Below are positions 31,121 to 40,801 of a stretch of 64,000 bases of DNA, in pieces. Location: positions 1-64,000 of the IMG/VR virus record IMGVR_UViG_3300019458_000191; one strand, given 5' to 3'. The notes beneath the pieces were generated by a model. The model was not told the origin of the DNA and made no database searches. It was given only the letters and a program-made list of their open reading frames with translations. Numbering within the stretch: position 1 is the first letter of the stretch; the number at the start of each line of letters is the position of its first letter. The translations under genes were made by a program, and so were the position numbers. The stretch comes from a virus.

Positions 31121-32271
31121 ACGTTATGAAACAACTCCCTACTCTATTTGCCCGTGGAAACAATGGTAAAGTTCTTGAATGGTCCGTAGAAGTTCAAGGT
31201 AACAAATACCGATTTATTACTGGTGCACAGGGATTTAAGCAAGTTACTTCTGAATGGTCTGTAGCAGAACCAAAGAATGTTGGCCGAACGAACGCAACCA
31301 CTGCCGAAGAACAAGCCTTTTCTGAAGCTAAATCTCATTGGGAAAAGAAAATCAAGAGAAATGGATATTGGGAAAACATTGGCGATATCGACAAGACTAC
31401 TTTTGTTGAACCGATGTTGGCTAAAAACTTAAAAGATAGAATTGATAAGATTGATTGGAATGAAGGTGTTCTGGTACAGAACAAGTTTAATGGATTTCGG
31501 TGTGTAGCAACTTTTGATGGAGAAAATGTAGTATTAAAATCAAGGAAAGGAGAATTATACGTTTCTGTACCTCATATTAATATCGATCTAAAAAAGTTTT
31601 TTGAAACATATCCTGACGCAATACTGGACGGAGAATTGTTTAATAACGATTTGAGACAAAATTTAAATGAAATATCTAAACTTGTTCGTAAAACTAAAAA
31701 CATTACGGATGAAGATTTACTACGAAGTGAAAAATTAGTTAGATTTTTTGTTTATGATGGATACAATATGACAAGTGACTTGGGACCAGAAGTCGGTTAT
31801 ATTATTAGAAAACAATGGATAGATGATGTTCTCCCAAAATTTTCTAAATTTTATCATCCCGTTAAAACCTTAATAGCTCACTCAATAAATGAAGTAGATT
31901 CTATTTTTGGAGAATATGTAAAGGATTGTCAAGAAGGTGTTATTGTCAGAATTCCGAATTCTTCTTATGAGAATAAACGTTCATCATCCTTGCTCAAATA
32001 TAAACCCATCGACGATGCTGAAGCCACCATTATTGATATTAAAGAAGGAACGGGAAATTGGTCCGGAACAGGAAAAATAATTACACTTCAATGGGAAGGA
32101 AAGTCATTTGATGCGACGTTTAAAGGAACGTATGAAGAAGGCGTCGAGTTTTTGAAAAATAAAAAGAAGTGGATAGGTAAAGAAGTAAAATTCATTTACA
32201 ATTCTCTTACTGGTTTGGGAATACCTAACTATGCGAGGGTGGATATTAATAATTGCACTCCTGAAAAGTAA
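31117..32271 (+). CDS. ATP-dependent DNA ligase with N-terminal WGR-like domain
   Basis: 384 aa. Residues 10-90 (VLEWSVEVQGNKYRFITGAQG) resemble a WGR nucleic-acid-binding domain. The nucleotidyltransferase core has motif I NKFNGFR (Lys123 nucleophile; the usual KxDG is KxNG here), motif III ILDGELF, motif IV EGVIVRI and motif V LLKYKP. The OB-fold follows (DAEATIIDIKEG to the end). Small phage ligases of this type seal nicked DNA. Overlaps the upstream gene by ATGA. Confidence 0.85.
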   Translation: MNVMKQLPTLFARGNNGKVLEWSVEVQGNKYRFITGAQGFKQVTSEWSVAEPKNVGRTNATTAEEQAFSEAKSHWEKKIKRNGYWENIGDIDKTTFVEPMLAKNLKDRIDKIDWNEGVLVQNKFNGFRCVATFDGENVVLKSRKGELYVSVPHINIDLKKFFETYPDAILDGELFNNDLRQNLNEISKLVRKTKNITDEDLLRSEKLVRFFVYDGYNMTSDLGPEVGYIIRKQWIDDVLPKFSKFYHPVKTLIAHSINEVDSIFGEYVKDCQEGVIVRIPNSSYENKRSSSLLKYKPIDDAEATIIDIKEGTGNWSGTGKIITLQWEGKSFDATFKGTYEEGVEFLKNKKKWIGKEVKFIYNSLTGLGIPNYARVDINNCTPEK

Positions 32272-32280
32272 TTGGTTATA

Positions 32281-32346
32281 ATGAATTTAATCCCTTGTCT
32301 TTCAAACATCTACGCTTGGAGAGAATGGAATAAATTTAAAGATTGA
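32281..32346 (+). CDS. Possible 21-aa peptide
   Basis: ATG in the gap after the ligase opens MNLIPCLSNIYAWREWNKFKD. Weak evidence only; the stop overlaps the next -35 box. Confidence 0.2.
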   Translation: MNLIPCLSNIYAWREWNKFKD

Positions 32347-32370
32347 CATTTTACTGTTTTGTGGTAATTT
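32343..32370 (+). promoter_or_regulatory. Promoter of the exonuclease gene
   Basis: TTGACA (32343-32348), 16 bp ending TGTGG, TAATTT (32365-32370). Leader of about 25 nt. Confidence 0.7.
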
Positions 32371-32400
32371 TCATTTGAGAGATTTTATCCAAAAGAGTTT

Positions 32401-33033
32401 ATGTATATTGCTTTAGACAACGAAATGGGTGGAGTAACCTTAGATTACTCGTTACTAACAACTTATCTAGTTGTTTTAGATGAAAATTTAAACAAAGTAG
32501 ATGAATTGGAACTGGCCTTAAAACCCAACGACGGTATCTATCGTGTTTGTGGACGTGCAATGGAAGTTAATAAAATTGATTTGAAAGAACACGACAAAGT
32601 TGCCATCTACTACAAAGAAGCTGGTAGCCTACTGTATCAATTTTTAAATAAAAATGCCTCGACCTCTCGAATTCCTTTGGTTCCCGGTGTAGGAAAAATT
32701 AATCGATTGACTCCAATCGGTCATGGGATTTATGGAGATATTGCATTCTTGACTCACTATCTAATGAAAGAAGAAACTTGGGAAACATTCGTTTCTTATA
32801 GAAAATTAGATACCCAAGCTGTGGCACAATTTTTGAAAGCTTGTGGAAAAATTCCTGATACGGTGTCTGGAAGTTTGGAATCTTTAGCAAAACATTTTGA
32901 AATAATTACTGAAGGAGCCAATGGAAATGTTTCTTATGTCGGTCTATATGATTGTATCGTTAGTTTACATAATGCCAAAGTAGATACTATGTTAACGGTT
33001 GAAGTGTTCAAGAAAATGAAGGAACTTATTTAA
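32401..33033 (+). CDS. DEDDh-type 3'-5' exonuclease
   Basis: 210 aa. Exo I ALDNEMGG (D6, E8), Exo II HGIYGDIAFL, and Exo III HNAKVDTML (H and D) near the C-terminus give the DnaQ-like acidic tetrad plus His. Likely acts on DNA or RNA ends; the partner is unknown. Confidence 0.85.
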   Translation: MYIALDNEMGGVTLDYSLLTTYLVVLDENLNKVDELELALKPNDGIYRVCGRAMEVNKIDLKEHDKVAIYYKEAGSLLYQFLNKNASTSRIPLVPGVGKINRLTPIGHGIYGDIAFLTHYLMKEETWETFVSYRKLDTQAVAQFLKACGKIPDTVSGSLESLAKHFEIITEGANGNVSYVGLYDCIVSLHNAKVDTMLTVEVFKKMKELI

Positions 33034-33707
33034 TGATTAATACATTAAAAATTAAGGAAACAGAAGACAGAAAAGTTTATGTATCTTCGGATACTCACTT
33101 TAATCACGATCGAGAATTTATTTGGGGAGTCCGGGGATATATAAACAACCAAGACCATACTGATTCTATCATAAATGACATAAATTCTTTGGTTAGACCA
33201 CAAGATGTTCTAATTCATTGTGGAGATTTTTGTTTAAATACAACACGAGAAATGCTAGATTCTGTATTGGATAGAATCCACTGTCAGACAATTTATTATA
33301 TTTGGGGAAATCATAATAATCCTCTTCAAAAAGTTTACAATGAATTGTGTGTTAAATTATTGCCTCAATGTGAATCGGATTTTCCAATCACGGAAATTTA
33401 TCCGTTAAGATATAAAAATCTAGTTTTTGTTGGAAATTATCTTGAAGCCTTTATCAATGGTAGAGCATACGTTTTTTGTCATTATCCAATTTACGTATGG
33501 AATAATGTGAAAGATGGAGTAATTCATTGTTGTGGACATTCTCATTACACTCTTCCATTGTCTCAGGCCGAAGATTTAACAGCGAAAATTTTAGATGTTG
33601 GTTGGGATGGTTTTAAACAACCATACTCTCCGAAGGAAATTCTCGCCATTTGTGAAAAAAAGGGATTACAAAAGGTTGACCACCATAAATTCAAAAATAA
33701 GGTTTAA
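33033..33707 (+). CDS. Calcineurin-like metallophosphoesterase
   Basis: 224 aa. Metal motifs in order: SDTHFNHD (D-x-H, about 19-26), CGDFC, WGNHNN, CHYPIYVW and CCGHSHY. This is the small phosphoesterase type common in phages. Its ATG overlaps the upstream TAA. Substrate unknown; nucleotide or cyclic-nucleotide cleavage is possible. Confidence 0.9.
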   Translation: MINTLKIKETEDRKVYVSSDTHFNHDREFIWGVRGYINNQDHTDSIINDINSLVRPQDVLIHCGDFCLNTTREMLDSVLDRIHCQTIYYIWGNHNNPLQKVYNELCVKLLPQCESDFPITEIYPLRYKNLVFVGNYLEAFINGRAYVFCHYPIYVWNNVKDGVIHCCGHSHYTLPLSQAEDLTAKILDVGWDGFKQPYSPKEILAICEKKGLQKVDHHKFKNKV

Positions 33708-33710
33708 TAT

Positions 33711-33941
33711 ATGACTACAAATACAACATTTGAACAAACTTGTTTGTCCGCAGCAGAAGAAATTACTAAATTATTAGACGTATTGGGATTTACTTCTGAT
33801 GAATCACATACTGATGTAAAAGAAAGAATTGCTGAAATCATCAGTCGTAATGTTCAATTAGATTCCGTTACATCTCTTGAACAATCTTCTTTGTCTGTAG
33901 AAGAACGTTCTCCGTTGTTAAAAGACGAAGTGCCATTTTAA
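33711..33941 (+). CDS. Hypothetical protein, 76 aa
   Basis: Unrecognised; acidic, helical. Confidence 0.55.
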   Translation: MTTNTTFEQTCLSAAEEITKLLDVLGFTSDESHTDVKERIAEIISRNVQLDSVTSLEQSSLSVEERSPLLKDEVPF

Positions 33942-33945
33942 ATCA

Positions 33946-34497
33946 ATGTACAATACATTAGTTTGTAATTTTCTTGGTGGACCTGGTACCGGAAAATCAA
34001 CAATGGCTGGAAGTGTATATTCCGAACTTAAATGGAGAGGAATAGAAACAGAAATAGTTTTTGAATTTGCGAAGGAATTAGTTTGGGAAAAGAGAACAGA
34101 AACATTCAAAGACCAAATTTATATATTCGGTGAACAATATCACAGAATCTTTAGGCTGTTGAATCAAGTCGAAGTCATTGTAGTCGATAGTCCATTACTT
34201 CTTACTCCAATTTATGACCAAGAACATAGGTCTAATCTTGAGAGTCTTTCCGTAAATGAATTCAATAGATTTAATAACTATAATATTTTCATTTCTAGGG
34301 AAAAGCCATACAATCCTAATGGAAGAAATCAAGATGAAAATGGAGCCATAGAAAAAGATTGTGAAATTCTTAGATTATTAAATCGGTATAATGTTCAATT
34401 TGATGTTCTTCCCGGAAGAAGAGATAGTATTATTCCAATTTGTGACAGAATTACCACTCAATTGCTTCCAACTTTATCCAGAATACATCATGAATAA
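33946..34497 (+). CDS. P-loop kinase/ATPase (AAA_28-like)
   Basis: 183 aa. Walker A GGPGTGKSTMA (about 11-21), then VIVVDSPLLLTP as Walker B, and an Arg/Asn-rich lid (REKPYNPNGRNQDE). Related to nucleoside or NMN kinases and found in many phages as an ATP-binding protein. Substrate unknown. Confidence 0.8.
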   Translation: MYNTLVCNFLGGPGTGKSTMAGSVYSELKWRGIETEIVFEFAKELVWEKRTETFKDQIYIFGEQYHRIFRLLNQVEVIVVDSPLLLTPIYDQEHRSNLESLSVNEFNRFNNYNIFISREKPYNPNGRNQDENGAIEKDCEILRLLNRYNVQFDVLPGRRDSIIPICDRITTQLLPTLSRIHHE

Positions 34498-35170
34498 TTA
34501 TATGGATATAAAAGTCAGGGAACATGGCGGAATTATTTACGTAACGGCCCCAAATCAATACATTTTATGCGATACATTCATGAGAATGCAAGAATTCTAT
34601 GAATCTCCGATACCATGTCTTCGTGGAAATTATTTCGCCGAAGAAACATTCAGAGACGAATACGCAAAGAAGTTTCAGAAGTTTAATTACCATACTACAT
34701 GGGTTGGATTTAATGTTCCCGGAAATATAGTTAAGGAATTTTACAAAAAATTTCATGATTTATCCATGAAAGAACAAGTCTTAAAGAATCTTCTAAAACC
34801 ATTTCTAAAATCCAATAAAAAATTCTACATCATTGGAACAATAGAAAGTGATAGGGAAGGTACCCTTGAACATGAAATTGCTCATGCTAGATATTATTTG
34901 AATCGAAGTTATCGACTCGCACAAAACAAAGTTTTTCGGTCGATGCCAAGATATATTCAAGAATATTTCATCAATGCGTTAATACAAATGAAATATGATA
35001 AATCGGTGGGTATTGATGAAACTCAGGCATATCTCTGTTCAACTTTGGATTTGTGGTATTTGAAGAAAAATTTTAGAGTCAAAGAAATGTCATGGATAAG
35101 AAACAAATTGATTCACCTTCGTTCCCTCCCTTATCTATTCAAATTTCGGAAAAATTTTCCGAGATTGTAA
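34490..35170 (+). CDS. Predicted zinc metallopeptidase (HExxH)
   Basis: 226 aa. LEHEIAHARYYLN carries HEIAH at about 128-132. The rest is not recognised, and a third zinc ligand is not obvious (E in DETQAYL is possible). The ATG lies 8 nt inside the upstream gene. Confidence 0.6.
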   Translation: MNNYMDIKVREHGGIIYVTAPNQYILCDTFMRMQEFYESPIPCLRGNYFAEETFRDEYAKKFQKFNYHTTWVGFNVPGNIVKEFYKKFHDLSMKEQVLKNLLKPFLKSNKKFYIIGTIESDREGTLEHEIAHARYYLNRSYRLAQNKVFRSMPRYIQEYFINALIQMKYDKSVGIDETQAYLCSTLDLWYLKKNFRVKEMSWIRNKLIHLRSLPYLFKFRKNFPRL

Positions 35171-35194
35171 TTAGTTAAATATATTTATAAGAGT

Positions 35195-35785
35195 ATGAGA
35201 AATGCTTGTATTCTTATCATATCCTTTATATTCATTATAACTGGATGTTCCATCAGACATTACAAAACCATGTCTCAATCATTTCAATTGGGCGTTCCTA
35301 TTTTACAAACTACCAATCAAGTTAAATATGTAGAATTGACTTATGAAAAGGTCGAAACTTTCATGGCTTCTTCTGGAATCAATACAACATTAAAAAATAC
35401 ATCCGATCAACACTTTTTAGCTGTAGATGAAAATTGGATAACAAACACAGTGATCACAGAGTATAAACAATTCTTAAAAGATTTAAATCTGGAAAATAAA
35501 TATGAATCCGAAGTAAATGATTGTGACGATTATTCTCGTACATTTACATTTTTTTGTAAAATAAAATCTCGAAGAACCAATGATTTTAGATATAGCATGG
35601 CCGTTGCTGACGTGTTTTATCACGTTGCAGGAAACAAAAGAAATCCCCATGCAATAAATGGAATCATTGTATTGACAAGCGAAGGAAAGTTAAAATTGGT
35701 TTATATCGAACCACAAACCGGAATCATTTTCGCTGAATCCGAAAAATCAAATATATCAAAGAATGTTTATTTCTGGTCTATGTGA
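35195..35785 (+). CDS. Predicted lipoprotein with a Cys/His motif domain
   Basis: 196 aa. Hydrophobic N-terminus ends with lipobox FIITGC (Cys18). NDCDDYSRTF, NPHAINGI and YIEPQTG near the end are spaced like the Cys, His and acid residues of transglutaminase or papain-like enzymes. TATTTATA lies just upstream of the start. Confidence 0.6.
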   Translation: MRNACILIISFIFIITGCSIRHYKTMSQSFQLGVPILQTTNQVKYVELTYEKVETFMASSGINTTLKNTSDQHFLAVDENWITNTVITEYKQFLKDLNLENKYESEVNDCDDYSRTFTFFCKIKSRRTNDFRYSMAVADVFYHVAGNKRNPHAINGIIVLTSEGKLKLVYIEPQTGIIFAESEKSNISKNVYFWSM

Positions 35786-35790
35786 CCTAA

Positions 35791-35819
35791 TTGACAAAAC
35801 GGTTATGTTATGTCATAAT
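35791..35819 (+). promoter_or_regulatory. Promoter abutting the DUF3307 gene (leaderless type)
   Basis: TTGACA (35791-35796), 17 bp, CATAAT (35814-35819); ATG at 35827 after 7 nt. Confidence 0.75.
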
Positions 35820-35826
35820 ACAGTAT

Positions 35827-36267
35827 ATGATGACGCAAATCCTACTTCATTTGATAGGTGATTACTGGCTTCAATCCGATTGGATGGCCTTAAACAAATC
35901 AAAAAAGACATTGAATTGCCTTGTTCACTGTTTAATTTATACTTCTTTGTTTTTGTTTCTGACTACATCGGTTTGGGCACTATTATTCATCTTTCTGACA
36001 CACTTTCTAATTGATAGATTTCCAATTATCGTAAGAAAATTAATTTATTGGAAAAATCATTTTCCGAAGGGTTATCCAAGATGGGAACTGTGTGCTACAA
36101 CGGGATATTATGATGATTCTCCATACAATCCCATGAAACCTTCTTCTGATATTATTAAGAAAATAGGGCCACCACGACATTTCTTTATTACTGTTTGGTT
36201 ATATATTGTTTCCGATAATGCACTTCATTTGCTTTGTAATTTCTTGGTATTAACTTATCTTGTATGA
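35827..36267 (+). CDS. DUF3307 membrane protein
   Basis: 146 aa. LLHLIGDYWLQSDWMALNK at the start is the DUF3307 signature, followed by membrane helices (about 30-60 and 115-140) and HFLIDRF. An upstream start at 35791 would lie in the promoter, so the MMTQ start is used. Function unknown. Confidence 0.8.
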   Translation: MMTQILLHLIGDYWLQSDWMALNKSKKTLNCLVHCLIYTSLFLFLTTSVWALLFIFLTHFLIDRFPIIVRKLIYWKNHFPKGYPRWELCATTGYYDDSPYNPMKPSSDIIKKIGPPRHFFITVWLYIVSDNALHLLCNFLVLTYLV

Positions 36268-36611
36268 CTGAAGGTTATTACAATCATAATATTGACCCAA
36301 TTTTTGAAGCCATACGGATTTTATCCAGTAGGCATTATTTAGATGATGGAAAAACCCTTGTATCATCTAAGCTTTGGGGGAAAACTCTCTTTGAAGGTAA
36401 ATTGCGGTCAGAACGATGGTGGCAAAATAGGTTGGATAAACTGAAAGAAGACCGTTCCAAAGAGCCAACGATTGAATTATCCCTCGGACCTGAATCAGAA
36501 CTTGTTGATTTTCCAACACCTTACGAAGTGGAATTTGACCTTCCAAATAAGATAGATTGTACCTCGTATTTTTCTTGGTTGGAACGAAAGAAATCCTTTG
36601 ACAAGATATAA
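36264..36611 (+). CDS. Hypothetical protein, 115 aa
   Basis: Unrecognised, starts with ATGA overlap to the DUF3307 gene. The rIIA promoter overlaps its 3' end. Confidence 0.6.
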   Translation: MTEGYYNHNIDPIFEAIRILSSRHYLDDGKTLVSSKLWGKTLFEGKLRSERWWQNRLDKLKEDRSKEPTIELSLGPESELVDFPTPYEVEFDLPNKIDCTSYFSWLERKKSFDKI

Positions 36612-36625
36612 AAAGGTGGTATCCT
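36598..36625 (+). promoter_or_regulatory. Promoter of rIIA
   Basis: TTGACA (36598-36603), 16 bp with AAAAAGGTGG, TATCCT (36620-36625). Leader of about 55 nt. Confidence 0.75.
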
Positions 36626-36685
36626 ATACTCACAATCGATTTGAACGCTCGATTGAGAAACAAAAACAATAAACGCCCGAATAAA

Positions 36686-39085
36686 ATGATACCTACAATC
36701 CGAAACCAAGAAGTTAAGACGAACGCCACCGGCGAAACAATGTCAATGGGACTAGATGCCGAAGATATTCAACACCTTCTGCCGATTCTTCGTGACAGTC
36801 TTTATGCCAATAAGATTTTGGCTCCTATCCGTGAGTATTCTACCAATGCTCGTGATTCTCACACCGCCTTTGGAAAGGCCGGCCGCCCTATTAGGGTCAC
36901 TCTTCCAACACGATTCGAGCCAGAATTCCGTATTCGTGACTTTGGAACGTCGTTGTCATTGGATGAAGTCAAAAATACGTATCTGAAGTATTGCAAAAGC
37001 ACCAAGAGAACGTCTAATGATTTCAACGGAGTCTATGGCCTTGGTTGTAAGTCGGCATTCGCTTATACTGACCAATTTACGGTTATCACCTATTTAGACG
37101 GTCAGCAAACGATTATCAACATTCCCATCAGCGGCGAAGCACAGGTCATTGCTCAGGTTCCTACTACGGAAGAACAAGGATTGGAAATCGTTATTCCGGT
37201 TAATATCAAGGATGTGGATGCTTGGCACGAAGAAGCCATGGCATTTTACGCTTACTGGTCCGTTCGTCCTACGATTGTCAATCAACGTCAAGATTTGTTT
37301 GAAAAATTCTTCTCTCCACTTCAAATCAAGCCCATCTTTTCTCAAGATGATTGGGAAGTTCGGCCGGGTGGATATAATAATCGTTCCAAGGCCGTTGCTG
37401 TCATGAGTTATGTTCCATATCCCATCAACTGGGAAACGGTCAAACGTAATTTCAGCGAAGAACAGACTCAAAAGTATGGAAAAATTCTTGGATTTGTTGA
37501 AAACAATTATGTGACGTTCATGTTCTCCAACGGCACAGCAGACTTCACTCCTTCTCGTGAAGCCCTCCAATATACCGAAACAACGTTGGCCTCAATTTGT
37601 CATAAATTGGATAAGATTTCGGACGCCATTGAAAAGATTATTTCTGAAAGAATCTCTTCGGCAACTAATCTCTGGGAGGCCAAGTGCCTATACAATAAAG
37701 TATTTAATGGCTCCTCCTACGACCGGACAGAAGGTAATTTTTATGGAAATCTCGGCCAAATTCAAACCATGATGTCTGGAAAACTCAAGTGGAATGGCAT
37801 TGGAATCGATGATGGTAAGTTTTCAGATATCCATCTTTGGGATAGAAATACCGGTAAAATCAAAGACGGAACACATTATGATTCTTCGACTGTGGTTCCA
37901 ATCTTTTCAAGTATTACTGTTGAAGATAATACCAAGAAAACCGTGATGGTTTCAGGAGTCGCTCGATACGGCAATCAAAGCCTTTTGGCTAGTGAACGGG
38001 CTCTCGTTCTTATTCTCGACGCTGAAGATACTTACAAAGCAGCGGCCGGCAGGTACCTCTTCTTTGAAGCGTATTTGGATAAGAACATTAATACAATTTA
38101 TGTGTTGGATCTATCGAATCCCACTGTAAAGAAGGAATTCTACAAACATTATAAGTTTGATTCTGTTCCGGTGATTTTGGCCTCTCAAATTGAGAATCAG
38201 GTTAAGGCTTTTATTGCTGCTAATAAGATTGTTCGGGCTGCTTCTGAACAAGTGAAGGCACCTTATATCGATATGGCTCCTTATTTCGATGCCGTCGATG
38301 GTAAGAAGGATGTGTATTATATCGATTTCGTTTGGAATAAAGATGTGGTTCCTCCAAAGGATGTTGTCGGTGGCATTTATATTCAGGCCACACAAAAAGA
38401 AGCCAATTACCTTGACCGTTCAATGGAAATTGGTGGTTCCGGTGGGTATCGTCGTCGATATCGCAGTAATTATTCTGCTAATGAAATGAAGAATTTGTTG
38501 CTGAATTTCGCACGTCTATGTCGTATGACTGGAAAGAAGGTCGATAGAATTTATGGTATTCAACCACGAACGGTCGATTCTAAATGGTTTAAGGAAGAAA
38601 TTGCTGATGGAACTTGGGTGGATATGGCATCGGTTGCCGCGGCCGAATTTTCCAAATTGGATATGAGCAAAGCATCATTGGCGATGGATTACAAGAATTC
38701 ATTAAATGAAAGTAATACAATTCGTATTGAAGTGGCCAGAACGTTGACGCCCCTTATTTCTGATACGAATAATCCGATTCACAAATACGTGAGTATGGTT
38801 TCATCGGAACTTAGTAATTATTCTCATGTTCCGGCAATGGCAGAAAGTCTTTTGGACAAGAACGACAAGAATTTCAAAATCGTATCTGCTGGTACACAAA
38901 TCGAAAAGGTTGTGAAGTCGATTAAGAAATTGTATCCTATGATTTCTATGTTTCCTTCCAATCATTATCTCTTCATGGAAGACGAAGAGAAGATTAAGAG
39001 GGTAGACCTGAAGGCTATTGCCGAATACATTAACGCTATGGATACCGTGAAAGCGGCTCAATCCCAACAACCAGTTGCTGTTTGA
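36686..39085 (+). CDS. rIIA: rIIA-like protein (GHKL ATPase fold)
   Basis: 799 aa. The N-terminal GHKL-type ATP site is visible: N-box REYSTNARD (49-57), G1-like RDFGTS (84-89), G2 GVYGLGCKSA (115-124). The remainder is the long helical/beta body of rIIA proteins. T4 rIIA sits at the membrane and protects against Rex-type exclusion; its role here is inferred from homology and from rIIB being next. ATG 36686 is used; an in-frame TTG at 36641 is possible. Confidence 0.88.
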   Translation: MIPTIRNQEVKTNATGETMSMGLDAEDIQHLLPILRDSLYANKILAPIREYSTNARDSHTAFGKAGRPIRVTLPTRFEPEFRIRDFGTSLSLDEVKNTYLKYCKSTKRTSNDFNGVYGLGCKSAFAYTDQFTVITYLDGQQTIINIPISGEAQVIAQVPTTEEQGLEIVIPVNIKDVDAWHEEAMAFYAYWSVRPTIVNQRQDLFEKFFSPLQIKPIFSQDDWEVRPGGYNNRSKAVAVMSYVPYPINWETVKRNFSEEQTQKYGKILGFVENNYVTFMFSNGTADFTPSREALQYTETTLASICHKLDKISDAIEKIISERISSATNLWEAKCLYNKVFNGSSYDRTEGNFYGNLGQIQTMMSGKLKWNGIGIDDGKFSDIHLWDRNTGKIKDGTHYDSSTVVPIFSSITVEDNTKKTVMVSGVARYGNQSLLASERALVLILDAEDTYKAAAGRYLFFEAYLDKNINTIYVLDLSNPTVKKEFYKHYKFDSVPVILASQIENQVKAFIAANKIVRAASEQVKAPYIDMAPYFDAVDGKKDVYYIDFVWNKDVVPPKDVVGGIYIQATQKEANYLDRSMEIGGSGGYRRRYRSNYSANEMKNLLLNFARLCRMTGKKVDRIYGIQPRTVDSKWFKEEIADGTWVDMASVAAAEFSKLDMSKASLAMDYKNSLNESNTIRIEVARTLTPLISDTNNPIHKYVSMVSSELSNYSHVPAMAESLLDKNDKNFKIVSAGTQIEKVVKSIKKLYPMISMFPSNHYLFMEDEEKIKRVDLKAIAEYINAMDTVKAAQSQQPVAV

Positions 39086-39095
39086 TAAAAAAGAT

Positions 39096-39123
39096 TTGAC
39101 TTCGGCCTAATATGAGTTATATT
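39096..39123 (+). promoter_or_regulatory. Promoter of rIIB
   Basis: TTGACT (39096-39101), 16 bp, TATATT (39118-39123). A-rich leader of about 40 nt. Confidence 0.85.
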
Positions 39124-39170
39124 AATCCGTAGTTTGAAACAAAACAAAAACAATTAAACAAAAAAGAACC

Positions 39171-40211
39171 ATGACATACTCACTTACCCCGAATGCTCTG
39201 ACGGTTGTTACCAGTAACAACAAGGTTTTGATGACCCGTTCAGATAACCCTAATTGGCACCAGATTCTCTCTGCTTTGAAGCGTAACAACGAAGCAGATG
39301 TGGTGAATCTTATGAATGTTCGTCGAACGGTTGAAACGTTCGGTTCGGACTTGGCTCCCGGTGCAATCACCATCCGTGACGGACAAGTTTTCTTCCGTGA
39401 TGAATTATTGGCTGGCCTTGACGTTGACCGTATCCTAGAATTTTCTTGTAAGGGACTTCCGGTTGATGGTATGGTGGCCTTCTTGGAAAAGAAATTGGCA
39501 AATCCTTCTCGTCGTTCCATTGAATCCCTTTATTGGTTCCTTGAGAACGGTAATATGCCCATCACTCCCCGTGGTACGTTCCTTGCTTACAAGGGCGTTT
39601 CCAACGAATTCAATTCGATTAGCACCGGCCGCGAACCTCTGATTAGTGGTGTTCGTAATTCCAATGGCTCCATTCTTAACTCTGTCGGTCAGACTGTTCA
39701 CATGGAACGCCGATACGTTACGGATGACTTCAATCAAGGTTGTGGACCTGGCCTCCATGCCGGTAGTATTAATTACGCCAAGGGATGGGGCCCCCGTGTT
39801 GTAATCGTGGAAATCGACCCGGCTGACGTGGTTTCGGTTCCTTCATCTGAACACGAAAAACTTCGTTGTAATAAATATACGGTAATTGGTGAGTATGTTG
39901 CACCATTGTCTGATACTTATACAGAGGAATTTCATCCTGAGTTGGCCAAGCCTAAGAAGGTTGTGGTTACACCTGAGATTCAGGCTCTTATCGACGAAGC
40001 TTATGAAGCTGGTCAGAAAGATGCTTCGCTCGATGAACCTACTTTGGATGATATCGAAACCGAAGAAGACACGGAAACTTACGATGACGGTTATGCCCGT
40101 GGTTTGAAAGACGGCCGTGGCCACAAGCGCAAGGTTTACTCAAATGATGAATTGGGAAATAGCGATTATGTGGACGGTTATCTCGACGGCTACCGCAGGG
40201 GCCGGAAGTAA
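39171..40211 (+). CDS. rIIB: rIIB-like protein
   Basis: 346 aa. LYWFLENGNMPITPRGTFLAYKGV and GCGPGLHAGSINYAKGWG are the conserved centre of rIIB-type proteins. The C-terminal tail (about 270-346) is acidic, then Gly/Tyr/Asp-rich with YDDGYARGLKDGRG-like repeats ending in DGYLDGYRRGRK. Partner of the rIIA-like protein. Confidence 0.88.
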   Translation: MTYSLTPNALTVVTSNNKVLMTRSDNPNWHQILSALKRNNEADVVNLMNVRRTVETFGSDLAPGAITIRDGQVFFRDELLAGLDVDRILEFSCKGLPVDGMVAFLEKKLANPSRRSIESLYWFLENGNMPITPRGTFLAYKGVSNEFNSISTGREPLISGVRNSNGSILNSVGQTVHMERRYVTDDFNQGCGPGLHAGSINYAKGWGPRVVIVEIDPADVVSVPSSEHEKLRCNKYTVIGEYVAPLSDTYTEEFHPELAKPKKVVVTPEIQALIDEAYEAGQKDASLDEPTLDDIETEEDTETYDDGYARGLKDGRGHKRKVYSNDELGNSDYVDGYLDGYRRGRK

Positions 40212-40226
40212 AGAACTTCCCACAAC

Positions 40227-40253
40227 GGCAGAGTCTTCAGCGTTCCCTCTGCC
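40227..40253 (+). other. Hairpin below rIIB
   Basis: GGCAGAG (40227-40233) pairs with CTCTGCC (40247-40253). No T-run follows, so it may protect the 3' end or act with the next hairpin. Confidence 0.5.
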
Positions 40254-40262
40254 AAATAAACC

Positions 40263-40306
40263 GAGGGCATCCTCTCTTTCGGGTGAGATGGGTGCCCTCA
40301 CTCTTT
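40263..40306 (+). terminator. Intrinsic terminator of rIIB
   Basis: GAGGGCA (40263-40269) pairs with TGCCCTC (40293-40299), extended by CC/GG, followed by CTCTTTT. Confidence 0.75.
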
Positions 40307-40315
40307 TATAGAAAT

Positions 40316-40801
40316 ATGTCAGTTACATTTATTATCAATCCGAATCAAGAAGTCTCCAAGTCGGAGTCGGTCAAAGACCGTGTAATTGAATACGTAACAG
40401 AATATAAGATAAAATCTATCGATGGTAAAAAATACGCCGGGTGGTACGGCAGTACCGAAACGGAATATTTTAGTATTGTTTTTGTTGGAGGCGTTGTTTC
40501 TATTTCCTTAGCAGAACGTCAAATGAAGATAGGTGAGGATTATTGTTTACCCCTTATAGTTTCACGATTGAAATCGGTAGCGATAACCAACGATAACAAT
40601 AAAAAATTAGTAGTATTGGGTAACTACAATTATAAACATGCAAATAAGGATTTAGATAGAGTATCATTTAAAGATGTCATGAAGCCTCTTGGTTGGAAAT
40701 TTGCATCTAAAAAAGTAAAGGTTCAATACGATTTGATTGAATCGGATTTTTATGAAAAATCAGAAGAAGAAATTTTACCACCTATTAATATTGTAATATG
40801 A
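40316..40801 (+). CDS. Hypothetical protein, 161 aa
   Basis: Unrecognised, beta-rich first half and a C-terminal acidic end. The ATG at 40316 follows the terminator T-run by about 10 nt, so it needs readthrough or an unseen promoter. Stop overlaps next start. Confidence 0.6.
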   Translation: MSVTFIINPNQEVSKSESVKDRVIEYVTEYKIKSIDGKKYAGWYGSTETEYFSIVFVGGVVSISLAERQMKIGEDYCLPLIVSRLKSVAITNDNNKKLVVLGNYNYKHANKDLDRVSFKDVMKPLGWKFASKKVKVQYDLIESDFYEKSEEEILPPINIVI